Source: JBCBTJ01 sp964597685
GTDB lineage: Bacteria; Pseudomonadota; Alphaproteobacteria; Caulobacterales; Hyphomonadaceae
DNA: 33,296 nucleotides
Direction: 5' to 3'
Assembly (NCBI GenBank): GCA_964597685.1
Contig: CAZQZC010000008.1
Coordinates: 1-33,296 of the forward strand
Translations under genes and position numbers: made by a program
Notes under the pieces: generated by a model
Told to the model about the DNA's origin: nothing
What the model saw: the letters and a program-made list of their open reading frames with translations, nothing else
Database searches by the model: none
In this document: positions 7,599-15,677 of the stretch, piece by piece
Numbering within the stretch: position 1 is the stretch's first letter
Layout: every line of letters starts with the position of its first letter

Positions 7599-9436
7599 GC
7601 CGCTTCACCGCCAGTGCGCCCGCGTAATCGGGCGATCAATTTGTCGAACTGGGTCTCAACCCCGTTTTGCCGCATGATGATGTACTGCTGAATGAGCGAC
7701 AGGATATTCGACCATAGCCAATAGATCACCAATCCGGCGGCAAAGCCCGCGAAAACGAAAGTGAAGATCAGCGGCAACAGCATAATAATTCGCCGCTGCA
7801 TCTCATCGGCCGGCGGCGGCGAGAGTGATTGCAGCGCCCACATGGTCAACCCGTATGAGATCGGCAGTATTCCGATCCCGATGACGATGCCCAAGAGCGG
7901 GATGCTCTTAACCGCTTCAGCGGAATAAAGCGACGACAACAACCCGAACAAATTGCCGATCGCCGTTGGATCGGGCGCTGACAGGTCGCTGACGAATAGG
8001 AAGGGCGTGTGCCGCATCTCTAGCGTGACGGCCAGTGTTTGATAAAGGGCGAAGAAGATCGGCATCATCGGCAGCATGGGCAGACAGCCGGCGAGCGGGT
8101 TGGCCTTGTTCTCCTGGAACAGCTTCATGATCTCTTGCTGCTTGCGCTGCGGATCAGATGCGAAGCGTTCGTTGATCTCCTTCATCGGCTCTTGAAGCTT
8201 TTTCATCTTCGCCATGCCTTTATAGGCCTGGTTGTGAAGCGGGAAGAGCACGGCTTTCACTGCAACCGTGAAGGCGAGAATGGCGAGGCCAAAGCCGCCG
8301 GTGACGGATTTCAGCCACAACAGCGCGTAGAAGAACGGCTTGGTTAGAAAGTAGAGAAAGCCCCAATCAACGGCGTCGTCGAAGCGCGGAACCGCAAGGC
8401 TATCCTTGTACCCGTTCAGAACTTCTAGGCGCTTGGCGCCGGCGAACACATAATTGGTTGTCGTTACGGATTCGCCTGGACGTAAAACGATATCGGCGCC
8501 GCGGGTCGTCAGTTCAAACAGCGGCGCGCCGCCCGCCTGGCGACGTCTGAAAGCGGCGGTGAACAGCGTATCTTGCTGGGGAATCAGCGCTGTCATCCAG
8601 TATTTGTCTGTGAACGCGACCCAGCCGCCTTCGTCGCTCGTGCGTTGGACTTCGCTCCCGGGGATGCCGCGACCCTTGTTCAGGTTCGAATAATTCCGTT
8701 GTTTGAGATTGTTGTTCAGAACGCCGATGAGTCCTTTAAACCCAAAGGTGTTGCCGCGCGACGCCTCGGGATCGGTCGCAGCCAGGAAGCCCTTGTATTC
8801 CCCGTGGCGTTGCACGAGGCCTAGGGAATGGACGCTCCGCTCAACAGAGCCGGTGTTCCTGACTGTGTCTTCGATCGTGAAGAGATAGTCCTCGTCGAGG
8901 CGGATCGTGCGGTCGATCGTCAACCCCGACGCCGAGGTGCGCAGGACGATCGGTGAATTGGGCGTGAGCCGATCGCCGGAGACGATGTCCCATTCCGTAA
9001 CAGGCGTTGCGAGCCCGCCTCCCTGTGCGTCGCGCCAGAAGAACGACGCATAATAGCCATGCGTCTCCGCCTCAGGCCTCAACAGGCGAAGCTCCTCCTC
9101 GCGTTTTGCCGTCGTGAAGTGCCGTTTGAGATTGAGGTCGTCGATTACGGCGCCTGTCAGCCGAATAGACCCATCGACCCCCGGTCCATCGAACGGGATC
9201 CGAACGCTCGCTGACGCAGACGGCGCCGGATCTGTTGAGATTGGGCGCTCTGCTGGCGTTGAGGGGGTGTCCACGGCGGCGTTTGCTGGGGCCTCCGCTT
9301 CGCTTGCTGCAGCGGCCTCCCGCGCCGCATCGGCCCGACGCGCAGCTGGATCGGCGAACAGCGCCTGATAGGCCACGATAAACAATACCATCAGCACCAT
9401 CGCGATGATGAAATTGCGTTGGTCTTCCTGGTGCAT
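7595..9436 (-). CDS. yidC: Membrane protein insertase YidC
   Basis: This 613-aa protein has the layout of proteobacterial YidC. An N-terminal helix (about 9-26, IIAMVLMVLFIVAYQ) is followed by an Ala/Pro-rich linker and a large periplasmic beta domain (about 75-350). The C-terminal 60KD_IMP insertase core has five membrane segments from about 370 to 590. The conserved core stretch includes NQAYKGMAKMKKLQEPMKEI, then NPLAGCLPMLPMMPIF. YidC inserts and folds inner-membrane proteins alone or with SecYEG. The ATG at 9436 begins 15 bases after the rnpA stop. There is no room for yidD, which often sits between rnpA and yidC. Confidence 0.97.
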   Translation of the reverse strand: MHQEDQRNFIIAMVLMVLFIVAYQALFADPAARRADAAREAAAASEAEAPANAAVDTPSTPAERPISTDPAPSASASVRIPFDGPGVDGSIRLTGAVIDDLNLKRHFTTAKREEELRLLRPEAETHGYYASFFWRDAQGGGLATPVTEWDIVSGDRLTPNSPIVLRTSASGLTIDRTIRLDEDYLFTIEDTVRNTGSVERSVHSLGLVQRHGEYKGFLAATDPEASRGNTFGFKGLIGVLNNNLKQRNYSNLNKGRGIPGSEVQRTSDEGGWVAFTDKYWMTALIPQQDTLFTAAFRRRQAGGAPLFELTTRGADIVLRPGESVTTTNYVFAGAKRLEVLNGYKDSLAVPRFDDAVDWGFLYFLTKPFFYALLWLKSVTGGFGLAILAFTVAVKAVLFPLHNQAYKGMAKMKKLQEPMKEINERFASDPQRKQQEIMKLFQENKANPLAGCLPMLPMMPIFFALYQTLAVTLEMRHTPFLFVSDLSAPDPTAIGNLFGLLSSLYSAEAVKSIPLLGIVIGIGILPISYGLTMWALQSLSPPPADEMQRRIIMLLPLIFTFVFAGFAAGLVIYWLWSNILSLIQQYIIMRQNGVETQFDKLIARLRGRTGGEAA

Positions 9437-9451
9437 TGGGCGGTCCGCTCT

Positions 9452-10030
9452 TTATCTGTTTGGAGGTCTCTCCGGAGCTCCGGCGCGCCCGGAATCCTGG
9501 TCCATGCGGCGCGCGAGGCTTATCAGCGCGCTTTCCATATCGTCAAGCAATCGACGCCAGGGACATGTCGCCGTTTGCAGGCGGGCGATAAACACATAAT
9601 CAACGCCCGGAACGCCCAGCTGCGTGAGCATCTCCGCCGCGGCGTGGCGCAAGCGGCGTTTGGCGCGGTTTCGCGCGACGGCGTTGCCGATCTTCTTTGT
9701 TGCGGTAAAGCCGGCCCCGACATCCAGATTGCGTATGGGGTTCCGCCGCGCTTGGACGACAAGGAGATTTCTGCGTTGAGTCAGCCCGTTGCGTACGAAC
9801 AGAAAGTTCTGGCGCGCCGGCAGGGTGACGATTGAAGAGGGGTGAGCGCCTTCGTCGACGACTTTCCCGATCCCTAAGCCGAAAGGACCTTGCGGCCCTT
9901 GGCGCGACGCTTGGCGAGGACTTTGCGGCCGTTCTTGCTCGACATCCGCTGACGGAAGCCGTGCTTGCGGGCGCGGCGCAGGCGGCTTGGCTGGAATGTG
10001 CGTTTCATAGGGCTCGCGCCTCGTCGTCAT
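9452..10030 (-). CDS. rnpA: Ribonuclease P protein component (frame encloses rpmH)
   Basis: The RnpA core runs from about residue 69 (TLPARQNFLFVRNG) to 165. It includes the RNR signature KKIGNAVARNRAKRRLR near 112-128, which binds P RNA. The protein assists the ribozyme in 5' maturation of tRNA. No ATG, GTG or TTG in any frame exists between the rpmH stop (9874) and the conserved core. The only canonical in-frame start is the ATG at 10030, 22 bases upstream of the rpmH start, so rpmH lies entirely inside this frame. The resulting N-terminal extension is Pro/Arg/Gln-rich and would be a by-product of the overlapping rpmH code. Alternatives are non-canonical starts, such as the CTG at 9823 (giving a normal-size protein of about 123 aa) or the ATC at 9871. 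No strong ribosome site marks any of the three. Confidence 0.85.
   Translation of the reverse strand: MTTRREPYETHIPAKPPAPRPQARLPSADVEQERPQSPRQASRQGPQGPFGLGIGKVVDEGAHPSSIVTLPARQNFLFVRNGLTQRRNLLVVQARRNPIRNLDVGAGFTATKKIGNAVARNRAKRRLRHAAAEMLTQLGVPGVDYVFIARLQTATCPWRRLLDDMESALISLARRMDQDSGRAGAPERPPNR
9874..10008 (-). CDS. rpmH: 50S ribosomal protein L34
   Basis: The minus strand from the ATG at 10008 to the TAG at 9874-9876 encodes 44 aa beginning MKRTFQPSRLRRARKHGF and continuing RQRMSSKNGRKVLAKRRAKG. This is a textbook L34, the small, very basic protein of the large ribosomal subunit. A GAGG lies about ten bases upstream. It is the first gene of the minus-strand operon, followed by rnpA in an overlapping frame. 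Confidence 0.98.
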   Translation of the reverse strand: MKRTFQPSRLRRARKHGFRQRMSSKNGRKVLAKRRAKGRKVLSA

Positions 10031-10053
10031 GTCTGAAATTGAATAAGCCGCGT

Positions 10054-10082
10054 TGCGTACAGGGGCTGGCTCTTTGGGTCAA
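10054..10082 (-). promoter_or_regulatory. Probable housekeeping promoter of the rpmH-rnpA-yidC operon
   Basis: On the minus strand, TTGACC (10082-10077) and TACGCA (10059-10054) are separated by 17 bases, a good spacing for a vegetative sigma promoter. Transcription should start near 10047. The rnpA-frame ATG at 10030 would then lie about 17 bases into the transcript and the rpmH ATG about 39 bases in. This is read by eye and not tested. Confidence 0.55.
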
Positions 10083-10201
10083 GCGTTCGCTTGTATTGCG
10101 GGCGCTCACACGGCTTTGAAGCCCCGTCAGCGGACGTGTGGCGACAAACCAACCTGGGCGCCCTACCTCCCTCGTCGATGCAAAGACACGAGGATTGTCA
10201 A

Positions 10202-11002
10202 ATGTTCCGCACCCTGTTCGCCGCCGCAGCTGTCGCCGCGCTGTCTGCGCCAACACTCCTGCCGCCGTCCGCGGCCGCCAACGAGATCGTACTCGAAGCT
10301 GAGCAACAGCACGCCGCTTGGACCGAGATCCTGCAGAAATACGTCGTAGAGGGCGCCGACGGTCTGAACAGCTTCGACTATGGCGGCCTCAAGAACAATG
10401 CCGCCGACAGCGCCAAGCTCGACGCTTATCTCGCCTCCTTTGCGGATCTAGACTTCGACGCGCTGAGCCGGGACGAAGCCTTTGTCGCGTGGGCGAACCT
10501 CTACAATGCGCTGACGATCCAACACATGATTGGCCGTTACCCGGTCGCGTCCATTCGATCCGGCTACTTTCTGCCGCCCTTCGGCCCGTGGAAATCGGTC
10601 TCGATCAACGCCGGCGGCCGCGATGTCACGCTGGACGAGATCGAACATGGCATTCTGCGCGCTGACTGGAGCGAGCCGCGCGTGCACTACATGGTCAATT
10701 GCGCTTCGATCGGCTGCCCGAACCTGAAATCAACGGCCTGGGAAGTCGCGACGTTGGAAGATGATTTGGATGCGGCGGCGGAGGCGTACATCAACCACCC
10801 CCGCGGCGTGACCATCCGCAACAACGGCACGCTGCAGGTCTCCACGATCTATAAGTGGTTCCGCGTGGACTTCGGCGACAGCAATGACGGCGTCATCGAA
10901 CATTTGCTCGAATATGCGAGCGACGACCTCGCCGAGGCCATTGAATCAAACCCCCGCATCACCAAGCACGCCTACGACTGGGATCTGAACGACGCGTCCT
11001 AG
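10202..11002 (+). CDS. Secreted DUF547 domain protein
   Basis: The ATG at 10202 gives 266 aa with a clear signal peptide (MFRTLFAAAAVAALSA through PPSAAA, about 1-26). The rest is a DUF547 domain: AFVAWANLYNALTIQHM near residue 97, a W-x-S-x-x-INAGGRDVTLDEIEHGILR segment, and HYMVNCASIGCPNL. The last contains C167 and C172 as a CX4C pair. DUF547 is a widespread domain without an assigned activity. Export to the periplasm follows from the signal peptide. It is 37 bases upstream of the VTT membrane protein and probably cotranscribed with it and the reductase. The frame is open upstream to 10091, but those residues do not form a signal peptide and would leave little room for the divergent rpmH promoter. 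Confidence 0.85.
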   Translation: MFRTLFAAAAVAALSAPTLLPPSAAANEIVLEAEQQHAAWTEILQKYVVEGADGLNSFDYGGLKNNAADSAKLDAYLASFADLDFDALSRDEAFVAWANLYNALTIQHMIGRYPVASIRSGYFLPPFGPWKSVSINAGGRDVTLDEIEHGILRADWSEPRVHYMVNCASIGCPNLKSTAWEVATLEDDLDAAAEAYINHPRGVTIRNNGTLQVSTIYKWFRVDFGDSNDGVIEHLLEYASDDLAEAIESNPRITKHAYDWDLNDAS

Positions 11003-11039
11003 GCCGCGCCGAAATTCGAATTGGAAGGGACACTCCACC

Positions 11040-11810
11040 ATGAGCGCCGAACTCGCACCCGCAAAAAAGAGCCAGCCGATCCTTGTTCGGCTTTGGCCGC
11101 TTTACATCATCGTCGCCGGGCTCGGCCTGGCGATCTCCCAAGGCTGGCACACCTATCTGACGCCGGCGAGCCTGTTGGAGAATGCGGTCTATCTCGACCA
11201 ATTGGTTCGAAATAACCTCGCGCTCGTTCTCGGCGCCTATGTCTTGATCTATGCGGCCTCCACCGCCTTCATGGTGCCGGCCAGCGTTCTCACCGTGGCG
11301 GGCGGCTTCTTGTTCGGCCTTGTCTTTGGTTCGATGGCGACCGTCATTGGCGCCACGCTCGGGGCGTCGATCCTGTTTATCGCGGCGAAGACGTCCATCG
11401 GCTCGGTGTTGCGCGAGATTGCGGGACCGTTCTTGTCGAAGATGGAGAAGGAATTTGAGCAGAACGCCTTCTCTTATCTCTTCACCCTGCGTTTGGTGCC
11501 GATCTTCCCGTTCGCGGTTGCCAACATCGCGCCCAGCCTGCTCGGCGCCAAATTCCGTGACTATGTTTTCACGACGTTTTTCGGCATCATGCCGGGTACG
11601 ATCGCATATACGTGGATCGGCGCCGCGCTGAAGGGCACAATCCTCGAGGCGGCCGAAGCGGGTGAGAACCTCGACGTCGGCGCCCTGATCGCAAGCTCGG
11701 GCGCGAACTTCCTGCCCGCCTTCGCGGCCCTCGGCGTTGTTGCGTTGATCCCGGTCGCATACAAAAAAATCGCGAACCGGAAAGGTTCAAGCGCTGAGGA
11801 GGCTGCATAA
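11040..11810 (+). CDS. VTT-domain (TVP38/TMEM64, DedA-like) membrane protein
   Basis: This 256-aa integral membrane protein has about five or six hydrophobic segments. VTT-domain features are visible: VPASVLTVAGGFLFG then GATLGASILF (re-entrant-loop region), the basic LREIAGPFLSKM stretch, RLVPIFPFAVANIAPSLLG, and GIMPGTIAYTWIGAAL. The family includes lipid scramblases or transporters in eukaryotes and undecaprenyl- and other lipid-phosphate transporters in bacteria. The substrate here is unknown. The start has GAAGGG about ten bases upstream. The stop overlaps the next gene's start (TAATG at 11808-11812), so the reductase is probably translationally coupled. The protein has no cysteine. Confidence 0.88.
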   Translation: MSAELAPAKKSQPILVRLWPLYIIVAGLGLAISQGWHTYLTPASLLENAVYLDQLVRNNLALVLGAYVLIYAASTAFMVPASVLTVAGGFLFGLVFGSMATVIGATLGASILFIAAKTSIGSVLREIAGPFLSKMEKEFEQNAFSYLFTLRLVPIFPFAVANIAPSLLGAKFRDYVFTTFFGIMPGTIAYTWIGAALKGTILEAAEAGENLDVGALIASSGANFLPAFAALGVVALIPVAYKKIANRKGSSAEEAA

Positions 11811-13327
11811 TGGCCACGGCGACACTTAATCCCCGAATCGAAGACGGCGCGCCCCAACGCGCCGTCCACTCTTCGTCGTCGGCATCCACGTCTGGCGCGA
11901 CAAAGCGAAAGCTTAAGGGCGATCTAATCGTCATCGGCGGCGGCTCCGGCGGGCTTTCGGCTGCAGCGGGCGCTGCGATGCTCGGCCTGAATGTGATCCT
12001 TTACGAACGCGCCGCGATGGGTGGGGATTGCCTCAATCATGGCTGCGTACCGTCAAAAGCGCTTCTGGCGGCAGCAAAAGCCGCCGCCAGCGCGCGCGAG
12101 GCGTCACGCTTCGGCGTCAACCTCTCCGACCCCCAGGTCGATTGGCAAAAGGTTCGCGAGCATGTCCAAGGCGTGATCGACACGATCGCTCCGGTCGACA
12201 GCCAGGAACGGTTTGAAGACCTTGGCTGCACGGTGATCCGTGAGCATGCGCGCTTCGCGGATAAGAAGACGATCGTCTCCGACAGCACGGTGGCCACCGC
12301 GCGGCGGATCATTATTGCGACCGGCTCGACGGCGTTCATTCCGCCGATCCCGGGTCTTGCGGAAACGCCCTACCTGACCAACGAGACCGTTTTCACAGCG
12401 CCTGAGTTCCCGGCGAAGCTGATTATTCTCGGCGGCGGACCGATTGGGCTCGAAATGGCTCAGGCCTTCGCGCGCCTGGGGTCCGAGGTCACGGTCATCG
12501 AAATGGGCCGCGCCCTGGCGCGCGCTGACGCCGACCACGCCACGATTGCGGTTGAGAAGCTGCGCGGCGAAGGCGTCACCATCCTCGAGGGCCATAAAGC
12601 GGCGCGCGTTTCTGGCGAGGCCGGCGCAGTCACCGTAGAGACAGAGGCTGCCGACGGTGGCCATACCGTCACCGGCACCCATGTTCTCGTCGCGGTGGGA
12701 CGGCGCACCTATCTCGACGGGCTTGAACTCGACGCAGGCGGCGTGGCGCACACAGAGAAAGGTGTCGTCACCAAGCCAAACCTCCGCTCGACGTCCAATC
12801 CTCGGGTTTGGGCCCTCGGCGATGCGGCTGGCCGTGAGCAGTTCACGCACATGGCCGGCTGGCACGCGAGCGCGTTCGTGCGGTCCGCTCTCTTTAAAAC
12901 GACAACACGCGCCGACGCCCTGCCAGCGCCGGCTGTGACCTACACACAGCCGGAAGTGGCCCAGCTCGGTCTAACCGAAGCCGAAGCCCGGGACCTTCAT
13001 GGCGACAAGGTCAAGATTGGACGTTTCGCGTTCCACGAAAACGATCGAGCCATTGCCGAAGGTCATACCGACGGCGAGTGCAAGCTCGTCATCAAGGGCG
13101 GCAAGCTCTTGGGCGCCTCGATCGTCGGCGACGGCGCCGGCGACGTGATCCAGCTCGTCTCGGTCGCGATGTCGAACGGGTTGGGCGTGAAGGCGTTGAC
13201 CAATTTCATCTCGCCCTATCCAACCCGTGCGGAGATCGTCAAACGGTCAGCGTCGGCGTATTTCGCGCCAACCGTGTTCGGAGCTTCGGCGAAACGGCTG
13301 GTTGGCTTGCTTCAGCGCATTCCTTGA
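11810..13327 (+). CDS. FAD-dependent pyridine nucleotide-disulfide oxidoreductase (MerA/Lpd-like)
   Basis: This 505-aa class I flavin disulfide reductase starts with a Ser/Ala-rich leader of about 35 residues. The FAD-binding GGGSGGLSAAAG follows at about 44-55. The redox pair C74/C79 is in GGDCLNHGCVPSK, and the second nucleotide-binding site is GGGPIGLEMAQAFARLG near 206. The late FAD motif is RVWALGDAAG, and a C-terminal dimerisation domain ends the protein. The His-Glu pair of lipoamide dehydrogenases and mercuric reductases is altered: YPTRAE at about 470-475 has Tyr where His is expected. The N-terminal heavy-metal domain and C-terminal vicinal cysteines of true MerA are absent. The substrate is unknown. 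Coupling to a VTT membrane protein, with a DUF547 gene upstream, suggests a shared membrane-linked redox function. Confidence 0.9.
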   Translation: MATATLNPRIEDGAPQRAVHSSSSASTSGATKRKLKGDLIVIGGGSGGLSAAAGAAMLGLNVILYERAAMGGDCLNHGCVPSKALLAAAKAAASAREASRFGVNLSDPQVDWQKVREHVQGVIDTIAPVDSQERFEDLGCTVIREHARFADKKTIVSDSTVATARRIIIATGSTAFIPPIPGLAETPYLTNETVFTAPEFPAKLIILGGGPIGLEMAQAFARLGSEVTVIEMGRALARADADHATIAVEKLRGEGVTILEGHKAARVSGEAGAVTVETEAADGGHTVTGTHVLVAVGRRTYLDGLELDAGGVAHTEKGVVTKPNLRSTSNPRVWALGDAAGREQFTHMAGWHASAFVRSALFKTTTRADALPAPAVTYTQPEVAQLGLTEAEARDLHGDKVKIGRFAFHENDRAIAEGHTDGECKLVIKGGKLLGASIVGDGAGDVIQLVSVAMSNGLGVKALTNFISPYPTRAEIVKRSASAYFAPTVFGASAKRLVGLLQRIP

Positions 13328-13342
13328 ACTACGTCCGCTGGA

Positions 13343-14809
13343 GTGACGGATAGGTCTGCACACGCGAATGACGCCGCTGAAACAGGGCGGACCGGCTGGC
13401 GGCACGGCCTGTCGTTCCGCCTGTTTGGGTTGACCGTTGGGATCATCTTGATCGTTGAGCTCCTGGTGTTCATTCCGTCGGCGGCCGGATTCCGCTTCAA
13501 TTGGCTTGAACAAAAGGTCCAGGCCGGACGTATCGTTGCGCTGTCCCTGGAGGCCGCGCCCAGTCGAATCGTCTCGCAGGAGCTGGCGACGGAAATGCTC
13601 GGCAACGCCGAAGTGCTCGGCGTCGCCGAGATCACCGACATTCGCGAGGCGCTGATCCCTGCGCGCGGGTCGATGGACGCGCCAATGCATGAAATCGACA
13701 TGCGTTCCTATTTCCCGGGCCGAAACATCTTCGCGTTGTTCGGCACGCTCTTTTCCGAACAACCCCGCGTTCTGTTGCTCCATGACGAGGGCACTAAACC
13801 CGGCAGCATTATCGAAGTGCTCGTACTGGAAGAGCCGCTCAAGGCTGAGATCTTTGCATTTTCTTGGCGGATACTTGGCCTGTCGCTCCTGATTTCAGGG
13901 TCGGCGGGCGCCCTCGTTTTTGTGGCGCTGTTTTACCAGGTGGTCCGGCCGGTGCAGAAATTCACGCGCGCCGTCATCGATTTTCGCGACGACCCGTCCA
14001 GCGGCGACAAGGGCCTGTCCGACAGTGGTCGGCGCGACGAAATCGGCGAGGCTGAAGCGGCGTTGGCCGAGATGCAAATGGCGGTGTCCGATTCCTTTCG
14101 TCAACGAGAACGCCTGGCTCAACTCGGCGAAGCGATGGCCAAGATCAACCATGACCTGCGTAATTCTCTCGCCACGGCGCAATTGGCGACTGAAACCCTG
14201 TCGCGCTCTGACGACCCCCGCGTCCAACGGGCGGCGCCGCGGCTCGAACGCTCTCTGGAGCGCGCCATCACCCTCGCCCAACAGACTTTAGAGTACGGCA
14301 GAGCTGAGCCGCCCAGAGCCGACCTGATCCCGCTTGATCTTCGTCACGCCGCTGAAGTCGCCGCAGATGAAGCCTTGTCGGGTCAAGAACATGCGATTTG
14401 GACCAATAATGTGCCGGCCGGCGCGCAGGCCATGGCGGATAGCGACCACCTTCATCGCATTTTCGTTAATCTGATCCGAAACGCCGCCCAGGCCATGGCA
14501 GACCAGAATTCAAAGTGTGAGATCCACGCCGCACTCGCCGGCACGGGCGAGGTGGAGATCTGCGATACGGGTCCTGGCTTGCCGGAGCGGGCCCGAGACA
14601 ATCTGTTCAAGCCCTTTGCGGGCTCGACGAAGCGCGACGGCTCTGGCCTTGGGCTCGCCATCGCTCGGGAGCTTTGCCGGTCCATGGGCGGAGATATCCG
14701 CCTGGCGCGTACGAGCGAGGCGGGGACGGTCTTCTGCATAAAACTGCGCGAGATCGCGAATGATTCAATCGCTCAGCGGGCAAAGAACGCCGACACGATC
14801 GCGTCGTGA
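13343..14809 (+). CDS. Orphan membrane sensor histidine kinase
   Basis: This 488-aa kinase starts at a GTG (13343), 15 bases after the reductase stop. Two membrane helices (about 26-46 and 175-198) bracket a periplasmic sensor region of about 125 residues that I do not recognise. A HAMP-like linker follows (VRPVQKFTRAV). The dimerisation box is atypical but clear, INHDLRNSLATAQL with H270. The ATPase domain has NLIRNAAQAM (N box), DTGPGLPE (G1) and GSGLGLAIARELCRSMGG (G2). No response regulator is encoded nearby. It may share a transcript with the DUF547-VTT-reductase genes and sense their state, but that is inference. Its 3' end overlaps the convergent hydrolase gene by 37 bases. Confidence 0.9.
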   Translation: MTDRSAHANDAAETGRTGWRHGLSFRLFGLTVGIILIVELLVFIPSAAGFRFNWLEQKVQAGRIVALSLEAAPSRIVSQELATEMLGNAEVLGVAEITDIREALIPARGSMDAPMHEIDMRSYFPGRNIFALFGTLFSEQPRVLLLHDEGTKPGSIIEVLVLEEPLKAEIFAFSWRILGLSLLISGSAGALVFVALFYQVVRPVQKFTRAVIDFRDDPSSGDKGLSDSGRRDEIGEAEAALAEMQMAVSDSFRQRERLAQLGEAMAKINHDLRNSLATAQLATETLSRSDDPRVQRAAPRLERSLERAITLAQQTLEYGRAEPPRADLIPLDLRHAAEVAADEALSGQEHAIWTNNVPAGAQAMADSDHLHRIFVNLIRNAAQAMADQNSKCEIHAALAGTGEVEICDTGPGLPERARDNLFKPFAGSTKRDGSGLGLAIARELCRSMGGDIRLARTSEAGTVFCIKLREIANDSIAQRAKNADTIAS

Positions 14810-15657
14810 TCCGGCTGAAATCCGATGTTGAGATGATCGGCTTCACGAAATTCATGATAAGTCACTGTGTGGCCCGCGTCGGCCAATAGGTCGCGCAGAT
14901 CGCGGCTGAGGACCGATGGCAAAACCCGGTCCTTCTTGGCGGCCAAGACAAGAACCGGAAGCCGCAAATCCTCCAATGCTGCGACGTTATCCAGACTTAG
15001 AATCGCTTGATCGAGGCGAACGCGTACGAACGGCCGCAGAAGCGGCGTAGCAAGGTATCGCGACGCCGCTTCAGCAGACGGCGCCGAAGCTTCAAAGACA
15101 ATTCCATCCGCACGCTGCGCAGCCGCGGCGAGTTCGGAACATACGAACCCACCTAAAGAGTGTCCCCAAAAGATAATGGGCTGGTCCTTGCTTCTTCGAA
15201 GTGTCGGCAGCGTTTCGGCGAACGCACCGATGGCGGCGCGAAAATCAGCGACGGTCGCTTCGCCTTCGCTGTCGCCATACCCGGGATAGTCCCAAACCAA
15301 AGCGTCGCCATGGGATACGATCCTCCAGGTCGTAACGTCTCCGTGGTGCTCGACGTCATAAGTGTTGCCGCCGCAATAGACGATCAAAGGGCCGTCGTTC
15401 TGCGAGGTGCGCGCCAGCCGATAACGGATCTGTCCGACATCGGACCCAACATTCCCATAGACGAAGTCAACTCCGAGTTTGTCCCAGAGACCCGGCGCGG
15501 GACCATTCTCATCGATGACCACGCCGTTGTCGTCGCTGACGGTCAGGACTGTGCCAGCGGCGGCCGACGGCATGAATACGTCGGATTCACCAACGTGGCG
15601 GACACACCCGGCCGCACCGGCAGCCGAAACAAGCCCGACGAGGATTATTCCGCGCAT
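14773..15657 (-). CDS. Alpha/beta hydrolase, probable exported lipoprotein
   Basis: This 294-aa protein starts at the ATG at 15657, with an AAGGG ribosome site and a hydrophobic leader ending in GAAGC, a near-lipobox with Cys18. The hydrolase core shows an IVYCGGNTY oxyanion-type loop, WDYPGYGDSEG, the nucleophile elbow GHSLGG (Ser), a likely acid in LAAKKDRVLP, and the His in EADHLNIGF. This resembles the BEM46/ABHD13-like serine hydrolases; the substrate is unknown. It lies 20 bases downstream of the gamma-glutamyltransferase and is probably in the same operon. The stop lies inside the convergent kinase gene. Confidence 0.85.
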   Translation of the reverse strand: MRGIILVGLVSAAGAAGCVRHVGESDVFMPSAAAGTVLTVSDDNGVVIDENGPAPGLWDKLGVDFVYGNVGSDVGQIRYRLARTSQNDGPLIVYCGGNTYDVEHHGDVTTWRIVSHGDALVWDYPGYGDSEGEATVADFRAAIGAFAETLPTLRRSKDQPIIFWGHSLGGFVCSELAAAAQRADGIVFEASAPSAEAASRYLATPLLRPFVRVRLDQAILSLDNVAALEDLRLPVLVLAAKKDRVLPSVLSRDLRDLLADAGHTVTYHEFREADHLNIGFQPDHDAIVSAFFAR

Positions 15658-15677
15658 CCTGAACCCTTGCCCTGCCC

